Of a stretch of 64,000 nt of DNA, positions 46,681 through 58,995 are shown piece by piece. The stretch is from Eumeta japonica (lineage: Eukaryota; Arthropoda; Insecta; Lepidoptera; Psychidae). The translations under genes were made by a program, and so were the position numbers. The notes below the pieces were generated by a model, which saw nothing but the letters and a program-made list of their open reading frames with translations, was not told where the DNA came from and searched no databases. Numbering within the stretch: the stretch's first letter is position 1; each line of letters opens with the position of its first letter. The stretch lies in NCBI GenBank assembly GCA_005406025.1, contig BGZK01000094.1, positions 124,001-188,000 of the forward strand, written 5' to 3'.

Positions 46681-46814
46681 CTTTGTGCACGCTCTGAAAC
46701 AAGGCGAACGTTTCATTTTAGACAGTTCTGAAGACAGACTAAATTCAACCCGAGGGGTGATGAAGTTAGTTTTATCTTTTTGCTTTTGTGACGTCGAAAG
46801 TCGAATGAATTCAG

Positions 46815-47358
46815 TTTTTAGGGTACCGTATAATAAAATTAAAAAAGGAACCCTTCTAAGATCCGGTCACCCGGTTGTCCGTCTCTCCGTCTGTCTGCTA
46901 AGCCCATTTTTCTCAGGAACACAAAGAGGTGTCAGACTGAAAATTAATGGAAACTACTTACGTCTACGGTCCCTTGAAGCTGAAATAAAATCAAGCGTAA
47001 TTAGAAAATACGATGAAATATGATTTATTTCAAGAAAAAATATTTCTTTTTGATGACAATCTACATTTGCAATTGTAGCATGGATCGTGAATTAGACCAT
47101 AGCATAGGATAACATTTCATATCTTCCCTCTACGAAAACTTAAGATTTTTTTAAAATTTAGATAATAAACAAAATTGAAAAAGTCTTGAAGAAAAAGTGC
47201 GATTTCTTAATTTCTAGTACCAATATCTCGCGAGTATCGGTATTGAGTATAGACAAAATTTATAGGTACTTTTTCATGGACTAAATATCTTCATACATAA
47301 TTAAATTTGTACGGAACCCTCAGAGTACGAATCCTATTCACCCTTGTAAGTTTTTTAA
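46815..47358 (+). repeat. lepidopteran dispersed repeat, copy D (both ends present)
   Basis: Starts TTAGGGTACCGTATAATAAA, AAAGGAACCC, then GTTGTCCGTCTCTCCGTCTG. It ends GTACGGAACCCTCAGAGTAC, GAATCCTATTCACCCTTG and a T-run. The order and about 540 bp length fit a complete but diverged element. Confidence 0.6.
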
Positions 47359-50084
47359 GTAACTTCAAAAATATTAATATCCTTAATCATAAAACGAAGT
47401 TATGGTTTTATATTCTTATCCTAATAATATATTTTGTAATCCGTACAGCTAAAATTGAAAGATAAACGAAAAAATTCACGGACTAACAAAAATCTTAAAA
47501 ATAAAATCTTTTAATTATGTAAAATAGGTATTTTGTTCATAATGTTATTGTTATTTATTATTGATAGGTTGTATAGACGGAAAACGGGATTTTGTTCTCT
47601 CTACATCGATTGATTATTAAACCGGTTACACGAAAATTAAACCTGTTTGGTGGATTTAATCATTTAAACAATTTTATAAAATTAAAATAAAATTATCAAT
47701 CATAAACTTCTCAAAAGAATAAATGTAATTGAACAAGGAAATGACATTCCCTTTGAACTGTTTGAATGGGTAATTTCTAATATTTAGATAAACTAATATG
47801 CATTCGTTACGAAAACACGTTAATTATTTAGTATAATTTTAGAAAGTCATTGTGTTTTAACTTAATAGAGGATCGATATGGGTGATTGTATTATTGAAAT
47901 ACTCAAAGCGAAATATAAGGGGAATTTTAGGTACAACTATTAAGTCCAGTAAGGAGTGAAAAGACTTCTAGAGGAGTCATTTGTAGAATACGGTTTTGTG
48001 AAGTTTCAACGCGATACCGCCCTTGCTACTTCGACTTTTAGTGCTTGGCTGTTTTACTGATTTCACAAAGTTAAAAGAACACTTAAGACATGTTTTTTGT
48101 AGAAAACTGAGAAAGCAATATTTATTGAATTTTTTTATGTTATTAAAGATAATTTCATATTATACAAATATTAATTACCTGTATGACATTATACCTATTC
48201 TCAAAAATATACATTTCACATATTATATTTTTAAGAAATCCATAGTTAAAAATGAATAATGAACCGTTGTTAGTTTATCTAGTCTTTCCATTCGTACCTA
48301 TGCCACAGTCTTATAAATCCGCCGTTTTTACGTCGATTCTGATGAAATAGTACAGATAGGAATTTCGCATGAATTGTTATATAATTATATAACAAAATTG
48401 TAAAATGGAAATTTAGAGAGAACTATATATAAAATTAGGGAAAAGTACTTATTACGTACTATATTCTCGTGTCAGTACTAAGACTAAGATCACTAGCCCA
48501 TATGGACGCATGTGAATTTTGATATCATATAGATTTGTAATTCGTAAACTAATATTCAAATATAACTCTGAACTCATGTTATTTTAAAATTAAATTTATG
48601 CAACCTAGAAAAAATGAACAAATATAAATAATCTAAAAAATGAATATAAATAATTCACTTTTATTATTAATCTTAGTGTAATTGCAAATTCCAGATCATT
48701 TTGTTAGTTAGTACGGAAACTTTAATACGTAAATCCCAACCCCACGTATCTCTTACATTATCGAAATTATTTAGGATAATCATAAATAATAATACAAATA
48801 TATTACTAATAATAATTATTTAAAATTTTGTATTTTTTTTTTGTATGTAATAAAAAATAAAATGTTATTAATATAAATGATTTGTTGTTTTTTATACAAT
48901 TTTATTTTTGGTACTTCTTCCATCCCCTATAAGAGAAAATACAATATCACAGTTAAAAATAGTAGACAATTTGATCCTGTATTTAAACAGATGCATTTGC
49001 TTCATTACACTGCTGGTCTCGGAAACATACGTAGTATTAAATTAAAGTGCTGTTATTTTCACGGAAATTTTTGTTATTTATTATCATCTTAAGTAATATA
49101 TAAATAAATTCAATTATGAAATTAAATTTATTTGAACTGGTCTAACAAAAGACAAAATCATGACATCAGCACAATTACATACTTAATGAGTCACATGTAA
49201 ACAAAATCGTATAAGCAAAGCCATTATAAGTATGCCGCTTGAATCTAAGCATATATATTAAACGGCGGTTTCATTGATACTACAACCATAAAGTTTATTG
49301 TTTAAATGATAGTTCAATTTAACGATTTGATAGACCATATAGGCAAGACATACACATTGTATGTTTATTTATTTATAACACAGTACTACGTAACTACAAG
49401 ATACAAGATAACAGATACAAGCGTATCAACGTAGTGAATAATAATCTATGTATACATATGTACTATAAGTAAATATTATATTTAATCATATATTTTAATG
49501 GATATCAATTTTGTAAGTTATGTTTCAAATCCATTACGTAGGAAAAATCATCACAAATCTTTTATATAAATATATATAATTAATTATTTATACATACATC
49601 TGTACATAAAATATATTTTATACAACGAATTATATACTCGGTAGATAATTTGTGATAGTGTGTGTACTGGCTGAGTTTTCATTTCCAACTAAGAGACAAA
49701 ATTTATCTGTGCGTATTTTAAGCATCTAAACTGCATAAAATTTATTACAATAGTTTGAATATTTGTTGTTAATCCAATGATGAATTGATTATTTAACTAG
49801 CTGACCAAAAACTTTGTTTTATATTATATCATATAAGATGTAGGTCATACATAATCTGATCTGAAACAAAAAATACATGGAATATATAGGTATTATCAAC
49901 TTCAACTGTAGATGGCAAAAGATTACTCGACATTGTGTTTTATATCAGAAAACTAGCAAAAAAGTCTTCCCGAAACTATTTACAATTATTGCGTGTCTAT
50001 GAGCAATAATTAAAAAAAAATGTTTTTAGTGTTTGCTGAAAATATGTAATACGTTAGATTTTTCCCCTACATAATACCTATAAA
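47359..50084. other. long AT-rich gene-free stretch
   Basis: No gene, island or repeat family recognised in 2.7 kb. The frames at 48,023-48,259 and 48,877-49,092 look like chance. Confidence 0.55.
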
Positions 50085-50470
50085 GCTCGCCAGAGATCAG
50101 CTTCGGAATGTTCACAAGCGTAACATCTCGCCCTCATTGGCGCGACAAGGGTCTACAGTATTGACTTTGCTTGTTTATACAGCGATTTCATTAGTTTTGT
50201 TTGTGGGGCCAACTAATTTACGGGCTGTTTGTGGTTCTCGTTGGCCGTGAGCGAGTGGTTCCCGGCTAATAGGCCGACGACGGATGTACGCGTCGTGTGA
50301 GATTTCACGCTAACCAAATTGAACCTGCACCGAGCCTGTACGCCCTCGGATTGTGGGAGCTTCAGACGCGGCGGGTGCGTGTGTGAGGTGTTCGAGGCGT
50401 GTTACACGTGTGAAATAAATGAAAGGATGTGTAGGTGCCGATAATTGATTTGTGACGTATTTAATTTGCT
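50085..50470. promoter_or_regulatory. GC-rich island, candidate enhancer-like element
   Basis: Complex block containing CCCTCATTGGCGCGAC, TTCGTTTGTGGGGCC-like sequence, GCCGACGACGGATGTACGCG and GCGGCGGGTGCGTGTGTG. The minus frame at 50,310-50,513 has no signature. Regulatory role inferred. Confidence 0.3.
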
Positions 50471-50699
50471 TTGCTTTGAGGATGATATTTGAAACAAAAA
50501 TATTTTTAATCATAAATGAAATACTTTAATGGCAATGACAATAGATGTATAGATTTTTCAAAACATCTATATATACCTTATGTATGATACGAAAACAGAC
50601 AGATAGAATTACGGTTTTTTTACTTGTTTGACAGAATATACCTAACGCAATCCAATATTGAAATTCGATATAAAAACATTTAACTGCATTAGAACGAGT
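50471..50699. other. AT-rich spacer
   Basis: No feature seen. Confidence 0.5.
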
Positions 50700-51249
50700 G
50701 TTTACGGAACCTTAAATATGGGTAATTTATAGTTCCGTGAGTCCGGTCAAAATTTGAAACTCTTATACGTATGATCATTCTCATGTCTTTCATGTCATTT
50801 GTATGTCCATCTATCACAGCCGATTTGTTCTGAATTTACTAGACATAAACAGTTGGATTATAGTGAGTGTATACATATACAGAGTTACGCGAAACAATTA
50901 CGAGAATAATGATTAAATATTAGGATTTTATTTATAAGCATATAAAAAAAAACCCTAGGTAATGTATCGGGACGATATACCAAATGAACGAATTTATGGG
51001 CAACATAAATATTTTTTACATAAATTCTTAAAATGTATCCTTTAAAATATACTAAGGAAGATATTTCTATATTTTTTTAGTATATTTTATCGAAAATTTC
51101 CTTTATTATATCCGAAACTACGGAGTTTAAAATTAAAAAAAAATGTATAAAAAAAAGGCTTTACACACAGTTTACGGGAAAACCTAAAAGAAAATCCTAA
51201 ATTATTAAAGGAAAATAATGTTCTACGAAAATATGTGTATTATATATTC
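50700..51249 (+). repeat. lepidopteran dispersed repeat, copy F, left part
   Basis: TTTACGGAACC and a TGTCCATCTATCACAGCCG, ATTTGTTCTGAATTTACTAG block align with TATCACAGTCACTTTGCTCTG, AATTTATTGGACC of copy A. The matching 3' end is found on the other side of the mariner at 52,512-52,603. Confidence 0.45.
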
Positions 51250-52511
51250 AGTCGGAGCAAAAGTTTTTTCGTAATTCATAAATAAAAAGTTGCAATAAAA
51301 TCCCTTTGGATTTGGTGTTTGTGTCTGGCTAGTTTAGATACCGTTAAATACATGAAATTTTAAAGAAAGAAAAACACAAACGGTGTCTTGTCATTTTCCT
51401 ATTGTTTTTTTATTCACCAAAATGAGTGAACCTAATATAGAAATACGATACATTTTGAAGTTTTATTATAAGCACGAGATAAATGCGATACAAGAAGCGA
51501 AAAAAATTCGTGACGTTCATCAACCAAATGCAGCGTCGTTGAGATTAGCACAAAATTGGTTTACGCCTTTTCAGTCCGGTAATTTTGATGTCAAAAATGA
51601 ACCTCGCTCTGGTCGACCTGTCACGAATAAAGTCAATACCATTTTAGAGGTACTATAGCAAGATCGGCATATTAGTTCTTACAACATAGCTAAAAAACTG
51701 TGAATTGACCATAAAACAGTTATGACACATTCGAAAAAAGTTGGATATGCAAAAAAGCTCGATACTTGGGAGTCACACGAGGTCACTGAAAGAAATCTTA
51801 TGAATCGTGTACTCATTTGTGGTTCCTTATTGAAATGTAATGAAAACGAACCATTATTGAAAAAAATTATCACTAGTGATATAAATTGGATTACCAACAA
51901 CAAAAGCGTGTGAAAAAGATTATGGTTAAAAGACAAACAAGCTACACAGACTATAGCGAAACCAGGATTAACTCTCTATAAATTATGCTATGTGTGTGGT
52001 GGAATTGGAAGGATATTATTCATTACTAACTTTTACCACCGGGCAAAACTATCAATTCGGATTTCTACTGCCAACAGCTGATGATATTTACGCAAAAAGA
52101 TAAAAAGGGCCGGAATCGATCAACAAAAAGGATATGGTTTTTTACCATAATAAAGCCAGACCACACACATATTTAGCTACTCCGAAAATATTGAGAGAGT
52201 TTGGTTGAAAATATTAATGCATCTATCATTACAGCCTTGATCTTGCACCCTCAGATTTTTATCTGCTCTGGCCTTTCAGAATTCTTTAGGTAATGTTAAG
52301 TTAACACCAAGAAAGGACTGTCAAAATGATTTGTCGCAGTTTTTAATTTGTCCCAAACTTTTTACAGCAAGGGGATTATGCCACTACCTACAAAACGCCA
52401 ACAAATTCTTGAACAAAATATGATTTGTATTTATAATTAAATTTATGCAAAATATGATAAAAGTTATCTTGAATAAAAGTATATGAAATACGAAAAAATT
52501 TTTCCTCGACC
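51250..52511 (+). mobile_element. mariner (mellifera-type), copy 2, full length but inactive
   Basis: Inverted terminal repeats are visible: the left end AGTCGGAGCAAAAGTTTTTTC, and the right end whose reverse complement is GGTCGAGGAAAAATTTTTTC. A TA follows at 52,512-52,513. The length of about 1.26 kb is normal for mariner. The transposase starts at ATGAGTGAACC (51,422) and runs through FYYKHEINAIQEAKKI, ASLRLAQNWF, DVKNEPRSGRPVT. After a stop and frameshifts it shows KKLDTWESHEVTERNL and the first aspartate in ITSDINW (about 51,880). The second aspartate is replaced: HHDNARPH is read as HNKARPH (about 52,148). The third is kept in LDLAPSDF (about 52,240). Stops, frameshifts and the lost catalytic residue make it non-autonomous. 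Confidence 0.85.
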
Positions 52512-52603
52512 TATTTCGCTTAATGTTACCGAATTCTAATGCGATGACATAATAATATGAAACCCTATCCAAATGAGTTTAACTCGCATTTGACCGTTTG
52601 CTT
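52512..52603 (+). repeat. lepidopteran dispersed repeat, copy F, right (3') end
   Basis: ATGAAACCCTATCC, GAGTTTAACTCGCATTTGAC and CGTTTGC follow the GGAACCC..GAGTCCGACTCGCACTTGGCCGG end. Together with 50,700-51,249, and leaving out the mariner between, it makes an element of about 640 bp, in the range of copies A and D. Confidence 0.5.
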
Positions 52604-53219
52604 TTACTTTAATTTTGATTAAACAAGCCAAAAAATTTGAACATTTGACTCATCACCATTAAATTGGGATATCTGAGTGGTTCTTTTATGGAAATTATTA
52701 TGTTGTGCACTTTTCTGTAGCACGCCACATGATGGCGTTGCAGCGCATCAATTTCTACACCGTGTAAACGATTGCCATAAAGTTAGTACATGCAGGTATT
52801 TGAATACCGAGTACATTTTCACCTTGAACGCATATATTAACGATGAGCTCCGGCCTTGATCTAGAAAATAAAGTAATTCATTCTATTTACGGGAGGGTGT
52901 GAAGCATCGGTCATGTACTTTATGTAAACGCCACTTACCGAAAAACGCAGAATAACATTTGCCAGGTCATTTAGTTATATAATATAAAATAAACCTGTAT
53001 AAAATATTTTCGGTGACCATGAAACCCTGATCAAGTTTTACGGACTAACTTTGTTTCCGTAGGAATAAAAGAAAAGCTCTGAGCCGTACGGAAAATTCAC
53101 TTTTTTATTATGTTGCTACGTTGTTTCGTAATATAACTCCCATAAAAAGCAGACTAGACTGTATAAGTAAAAAAAAAAAGGAGAGAGGGTTTGTATTTAC
53201 TAGTATTCATTGAACAAGC
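52604..53219. other. AT-rich stretch with repeat tails
   Basis: No gene is seen. CACATGATGGCGTTGCAGCG (about 52,727) and GCAGAATAACATTTGCCAGG-TCATTTAGTTATA (about 52,946-52,979) are words typical of repeat ends. The second is a third diverged copy of the GAATAACGTCTGCCGGGCC-type tail at 2,125-2,152. Confidence 0.4.
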
Positions 53220-53780
53220 ATTTCAGTCGTCCGCTAGGTCGCCCAAAAACAAAAGATTTCAGTACAAATTTTTCATGAGGCCGTACGAAGTTCGGAGCGA
53301 GCGGGAGGCATGATTAAGCGCAGGCCGACGCTCTCGGTCTCTTTTAGTGCGGCCGTTCCACATTCCCGGGGCCGTCTTACTCGGGCCAAAGATAAAGTAA
53401 TGAACGGAGTTACTCCGCACATCCGGCTAGATGAGGACGCGCCCGGCCGTAATGGCGGCCCGGCCAATATGTGAGCCCACTGACAAATTCTACGAACCCA
53501 ATATTCTCTGGCACTTTCGCAACACGCCTTTACCCCGGCATTACACCTCCGGCGGCTAAACGATGGCCCGCAGCCCCTAAAAGCGGCAAACGGCGCGAGA
53601 TAACAAACAAAATTGGACTCTAACATGTAATCGTGTGAGGCGTGTTTGGTGACGAACGTGAAAACTAATGTAAGAACCGAGTCAAGTTCGCTAATACAGA
53701 TCAGATAACAAGTTATGTATTTTATATGAAGTAGAATCTGCGTGCGCGGGATAAAACCAAGCATCAGCGGCCGTTTTGTG
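53220..53780. promoter_or_regulatory. longest right-hand GC-rich island
   Basis: About 560 bp of complex CpG-dense sequence with TTCCCGGGGCCGTC, GTAATGGCGGCCCGGCC, CCTCCGGCGGCTAAACGATG and GCGAGATAACAAAC words. The 163-codon minus frame 53,273-53,764, the longest in the window, crosses it. Its translation (cysteine/serine/arginine-rich, C-terminal half without order) shows no signal of a family, so I regard it as stop-poor non-coding DNA. Candidate conserved regulatory element. Confidence 0.33.
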
Positions 53781-54279
53781 GTGTCATCGCTTCTTGAATG
53801 TTACACCTAAAATTTGTAATCGGTAATCGGAGTATTTTAAGCGTTTAGAGGTTTTATCGCGTGGTGGTACATTAAAATCCTATTATGTGAACATTATTCT
53901 AATGGTGAATCGTCAAATTCTCTCAAAAATATATTTTGTAGCTCAAATATGGGCTGTTGAAAGGTTTTAAAGTTTAAACTGATTTTCATTGGCCTAAATG
54001 TTTAGATAAAAATATACCTAAATGTCAAATAAAAATATTTTATTTTTGTTACTTTTTTTCCATCAAAATTTTATATCTCTGAAACATTAAATTGTTGACG
54101 CGCTCATCTTGTAAAGCACCAAAAAATTCGTTATAATTATAAAAGTTAGTTGTTTCAATTTACAACAAAATGAAAAATATGTTTACTCCAAATAGAACAA
54201 TACCTTTTATCATGTACGACCAATACCACAATGTGATATCTAACTGCAATTATATATGTGTACTAAATAAGTTTACTAG
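53781..54279. other. AT-rich stretch
   Basis: No feature seen. Confidence 0.5.
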
Positions 54280-54420
54280 ACCCTCAAAGCACTTAAAGCG
54301 GTGTCACGGTCGCCCAAAGCCCTCGAAAGCCCACAAAGAAAAGCTCCGATCGCTCGGCACTAGTATGTCGGGACTCACTCGTAAATCGTAACGAGTGCAT
54401 GATTTATATCGCCCGCCTTC
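54280..54420. promoter_or_regulatory. short GC-rich island
   Basis: AAGCGGTGTCACGGTCGCCC, CTCCGATCGCTCGGCAC and ATGATTTATATCGCCCGCC in a compact block. The frame 54,170-54,391 spanning it has no signature. Confidence 0.25.
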
Positions 54421-55029
54421 ACTCTACTTATATTTAGAAAACGTAAGCTCAATGATCCACGACGGGATAAGCTACACTCTGAGTCATTTATCGAATGAAG
54501 AGCGAAAATATTTTGTTTAGGTTTTTTTTTTGGATGATAACTTAATATTCTACGACGCTTGCGAGACTTATTTTTGGGGATTTATGAATAAATTCATCAT
54601 TTAACGTCTAAAATTATCGAACCATTACGAGTATGAAGTGGTTTGAAATATTATTTGTCTTATAAAATAATAACCCGATTTATCTAGTTACTCTACTCGT
54701 GTATCCTCACCCTCTATTAGCTCTGAAACTATAATGCAGATGGTCTAGACGAATCATATAAGATGTTCTTATGTCTGAACAGTAATTTAATACATTGAGA
54801 TTTTTATGTATTGCAAGAAAGAAATGTTATAAAATATGTTATGAAATACGTTTCCTTAACAATTATTTTTTATTTGAATCACAATAACTGAAAACAGACA
54901 AAAATTTTGCGCTCAGGTACCAATGTCTTCGGTACTTGAAATAAATATAGGGAAAAATATCAATAAGATTATAAGGTTTAAGATCCGATTCCTATTTGAA
55001 TTATTTAGTGTTCTGTCGCCGGTACGTAG
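54421..55029. other. AT-rich stretch
   Basis: No feature seen. Confidence 0.5.
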
Positions 55030-55215
55030 CCTCTTTAATAGAAGCTTGTAGGTACTTTTGGGTGGGCTCGTTAGCGGCGCCGCCGCCGAAGCTGTAGGTA
55101 TAATGGGAAACGATAACAAAACAATACGAGAGTCAATTATGGGAAGGCGGAGACTCGGCTTGTGCGCTCGCGGCTGCGGTTGTTTTCCTCTTGCAATAAA
55201 TCGACTCAATTATAG
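55030..55215. promoter_or_regulatory. GC-rich island, candidate enhancer-like element
   Basis: GTTAGCGGCGCCGCCGCCG is followed by a dense set of TF-like words: GATAACAAAACAATACG (GATA/Sox-like), GAGTCAATTATGGG, CGGCTGCGGTTG and TTGCAATAAATCG (Hox-like). Frames on both strands are open without signature. Confidence 0.33.
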
Positions 55216-55609
55216 GATTTTACTATCACTTATTTTTGAAAGAGAACATGATTTTCCATCGGCAGAAAGTGAAAAACGTACTAAAATAAAAAAATATGTT
55301 TTTTTTTGCAGTAATTTGGAAAATAATGTTCATGAATTTGTATTGTGGGTTTATCAATATAGGATTATTGCTATTTCTACAGCAATAATCATATAATTGC
55401 TGTGGAAAAAGAAAAATTGCATTTGTTATTTGATGTTGATATCTTTGTTATGGTTCGTAAAAAAAAAATCTTATGTCTTTTCATTTAACTGATTCTTTTT
55501 TTGTTTTAAAAAGGTTTGACACTGAAAAAGCAAAAACAAAAGTAATATTTTGTTGTATTTGAATAGCATTCCCAAATTCATTGTAGTTCTGTTTACGCTC
55601 TCCAATGTG
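55216..55609. other. AT-rich stretch
   Basis: A short 9-bp dyad (ATTATTGCT and AGCAATAAT) lies around 55,363-55,388, and an acceptor-like TTTTTTTTGCAG ends at about 55,311. No exon is evident behind it. Confidence 0.4.
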
Positions 55610-56050
55610 TGGACCGTGAACAAAGCCTTCTTTTCGAGTTTTCCGTAACGCGATCCCGCAAGTCCGGCCCACAATAACCCCATTGTAGTGCGATCCAATT
55701 TTAATGGAGTTTTTGCATAACAAAACAACGAGACGTTTATTACTTCCTCGGTTCGTTTCTCGAGCAAAAAATTGCGCGAAGATAACGGCGTTTTACCTAG
55801 AAAGGGTTCACCCGATTGCGGTTAACTGTCGAACAATCGGTACAGTTATTGAGGAATTTTATGAGGGGCCCGGTGGGTTGTAAATCATTTGGCTAAAAAA
55901 ACTGCCGCGACCGCCGCTGGCTGCGGTGACGTCACATCGTAAAGCCTTAACTGCGGAGGACGCAATCAGCTCAGCTGGCGTTTACGAAGGTCATCACGGT
56001 ACGGCAACACAACGGGCCCGGTTATGGGTCGGTGCGAACTCTGATTTGTT
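55610..56050. promoter_or_regulatory. GC-rich island with a CRE word and a Sox/Runt-like cluster
   Basis: Complex block containing CCCCATTGTAG, GGTTCACCCGATTGCGGTTA (Runt-like TGCGGTTA), GAACAATCGG, GGCCCGGTGGG, a perfect TGACGTCA at 55,927-55,934 and CAGCTG words (55,976; 56,060). The minus frames at 55,471-55,767 reach its left edge but show no signature. One of the best enhancer-like candidates of the window. Confidence 0.37.
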
Positions 56051-57405
56051 TTACAAACAGCTGTAAACTATGATCTAGGAAATCCAACTTTTCAAATCTA
56101 TGAAGGCCCAGACCGTATTGCAGTTAATTAGGCATACAAATGAATTTCCACGCTATACAATGAAAAAAGAGCATTGATCAAATTGAAAATAAAACTGTAC
56201 ATTTAAAAGCGGGACCTAATTACCTTCAAAACATTTCTCAAGGGTCGTCTTCAATAATTTATTGAGATTCGTCCGAAAAATTAAAAAAAAACTCCTATCT
56301 CTTTACAAAGAGTATCCTTTGCTTTTATGCTCCCCATATACATTTCGCGAAAGTGTTACTATTTTTAAACTTTTTCCTGTCATTAAAAAACGCTAATTTT
56401 TGTACCATATCTTTATGCACTTATAGTTTATAAGTTAAGATGAACACGTGCACCGCTTATTAAATTAATGTCCATAAGCCCCAAATCCGTTTAATCCTTT
56501 GGTCTCTCTGAGCATTTCATACGAAACATAAAATGATGCGCTCATTTCCAAGAGCTTAATTTTACAAGATAAACGTTTTAGTGCTACCTTGTGGTTAATA
56601 CGGTGAATTGGATATAATTTGAAGTTAATGCTGTTATATTATATTTTATTTAATTTTTTAAAATCTATACATCAATAGACGCAATGAAAGAAAACATATT
56701 TAAAATAGAATACAAAAAAAATGCGTTTCAGCATTTTTTTCTAGTGGACTTTAATTTAGCGAGTGTATATAGATGTATAAGAACTTACAGAGGCTATGCG
56801 CTGAGCACTTAGTTTTAATTTGGTCAAACTTATAAGATTAGGATCAGCGTAAGGCTTGAGTCTTTATTATATTTCAAAAGATTCCTTACACGTTCATGAA
56901 ACGAGCGTACTATATAGATTTCATTAAATATAGTATAGTCTGTTTTTATGTGTGTATAGGTATAACGAAAAAAACTATAACGTATTGTATAAAATTTGCA
57001 GGTGTGGTTAGAAAGATTATCAAACATTTTGACGTGACCTTAACTCGGTAACGTAACGATGAGTCACCGAATTTTGCACTCAACTATGATCGGTCTGCCG
57101 CGCATTAGAGAATTAGTGCATAATCAAGTTATTGTATGTATATTTGTACGTATGTATGTGTAAAGGTAATAAAATTTTGTTAATATGAAATTCAGTGTTC
57201 TTTGTATAAATTAATGTTTTAAATATAATTCTTTGTAAAATTTTTAAATTGTTACTATTATTTCATCCTTCTTCCTACTATACGAATGAATATTCACATT
57301 AAAATGATTTTACCATTCAAAGTCGTTGTCACGTAAAACTATACCGACTTTACCGTAAAATTTTTTAATGATTGTTATGTCAACTTTTTAATTTATCTCC
57401 ATTCT
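56051..57405. other. AT-rich stretch
   Basis: No gene is seen. A GTATGTATATTTGTACGTAT microsatellite lies near 57,134-57,161. Confidence 0.5.
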
Positions 57406-57460
57406 AGGATATGTTCAGTCATAAGAATATATCGCGTATTCTTATGACTAAACATATCCT
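57406..57460. repeat. 24-bp-arm hairpin with a 7-nt loop
   Basis: Arms 57,406-57,429 and 57,437-57,460 are reverse complements except for one position (C in GTTCAGTC against A in GACTAAAC). On the minus strand that position would be a U-G pair, so a minus-strand RNA would be fully paired. It is flanked by ordinary AT-rich DNA. Confidence 0.85.
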
Positions 57461-58869
57461 TATAAAAAAATCTATGAATAATGAAATATTATATTAATTA
57501 TATTATTATAGTGTTCCACGTCAAAATTGGATAGATGGAATATTTATTGGGTCACTTCTATGCATCTGCTTGTAATAGACCTTGTTCTCATGACGTTTGA
57601 GATGGATGACTAAAATTTAAAATCTTTTTGCATTAAATGAGCAGTTCTAGTATCATATACAAATATATTAATATCTCTGAAACGGCTGTGATTATCTGAA
57701 TGGAAATTCATGATTTGATGTAGTCTTGATTTTCAACACAGGAGTCTTCATAGAAAAAACTTGATGTTTTTTAAAGCACTATCACGTAGAATTTTGAGTT
57801 TGTTGCCATTTATTGGTTCTAGGCAACAAATGCCGCTACCTTAAATAATTTAACTAGATGACACTACGTGACATTATTATAACTTGAAGCCTGATTATAG
57901 ATTTTCCATATTATGTAGTGTATATATAATATATTGAGTAAATAAAAAATTATTGTTAAAAATTAACATAAACAAATTTTTCCGAGGAACTTATCATATT
58001 TTGATGGTAAATTTGAAAGGTGACGAGTAAAGCTCAGTTGCGCAGGTAGTCATAGTTGGTGCACGTTTGAAAACGAATAGTAAAAATGTAATAACCAAGG
58101 CTATAAAATCCGTCTGAAAATCGATTAATCATTTAATAGAACTTAAAATGAAAAGAGTTCTTAAATAACAAGTACGAAATCCTATAATTAATTAAAATAT
58201 TCGAATAAAGTTGTAATTTGAAAATGTCCCGTATGTTTTTGATTATTTTGCTCCATTCATCCTCTGTATTTATAAATTATGTTTAAAAAGTTTGTTTAAC
58301 ATAGATTTTATTCACGGTATCTGTATTTGTTCTAAAACCGTCAGAACTTTGTATTTAATATCTTTTAATAAAATAAAAACATAATGAAAAATAACGTCAC
58401 TCATTTTAAGCAGAATTCTTTTATTCCATATAGCTGTAACAATATTAATAATAAAATCATGATGTAATATTTGCTTCAAAAGATCTAGTTGTAGAATTAA
58501 ATAATATTATAACGTAGTACAGTAATCGCTGTAACGTAAGTGGTTTTCACTGAATTAAAAATATTTAAATATTGTACTATAACCTGTTTTGTATATTTTT
58601 ATCATAGAAATGTTGCCAAGGTAAGTACATTTTATATAATAACATGAACTTCGTGACGATAGGACTCTATTCGTACCGAGTTTATAGAGACTCTTTAGAA
58701 ATTGTTGCTAACGAAAAAAGTGCTAATAAAATGAAACAATGATCCTATTTGTTTTTTAATTTTAAAGGAAATACAAAGGAACAAAAGAGAATCATTATTT
58801 TAGTTTATCAAAACTATATCTATTATGAACATTTTTTAATCATACATATATAAGCGAAATACCACTGAC
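57461..58869. other. AT-rich stretch
   Basis: No gene, island or recognised repeat. Confidence 0.5.
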
Positions 58870-58995
58870 TAATCTACTAGTCGCGAGATCTCCAAAACTC
58901 TATAGGTCTGAACGACTTGAACTTTGGCATGGTTACTCTTTTCGGGACTTCGACGCTCACTAATAAGGGGTTTTAAGCAAAACCCATGAAAAAAA
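58870..58995 (+). repeat. insect dispersed-repeat fragment
   Basis: GCGAGATCTCCAAAACTCTA, TAGGTCTGAACGACTTGAAC, TTTGGCATGGTTACTC, GACGCTCACTAATAAGGGGT and TTTAAGCAAAACCCATG follow in order a sequence common in insect repeats (GAGATC..TATAGG..GACTTGAAATTTGGxATG..GACxCTCACTAAGAAxGG). Non-coding here. Confidence 0.45.

Noticed and set aside
46640..47023. 127-codon plus-strand frame
   Set aside because: Its second half is read through the dispersed repeat copy D (the GTACCGTA..GTCCGTCTCTCCGTCTG block).
50811..50820. TATCACAGCC resembling the miR-2 family start (also TATCACAG at about 23,699)
   Set aside because: Both occurrences lie at the same place of a dispersed repeat and no hairpin surrounds them.
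53273..53764. 163-codon minus-strand open frame, the longest in the window
   Set aside because: It crosses a stop-poor GC-rich island, the translation has no family motif, and its N-terminal third runs into AT-rich DNA without an exon boundary.
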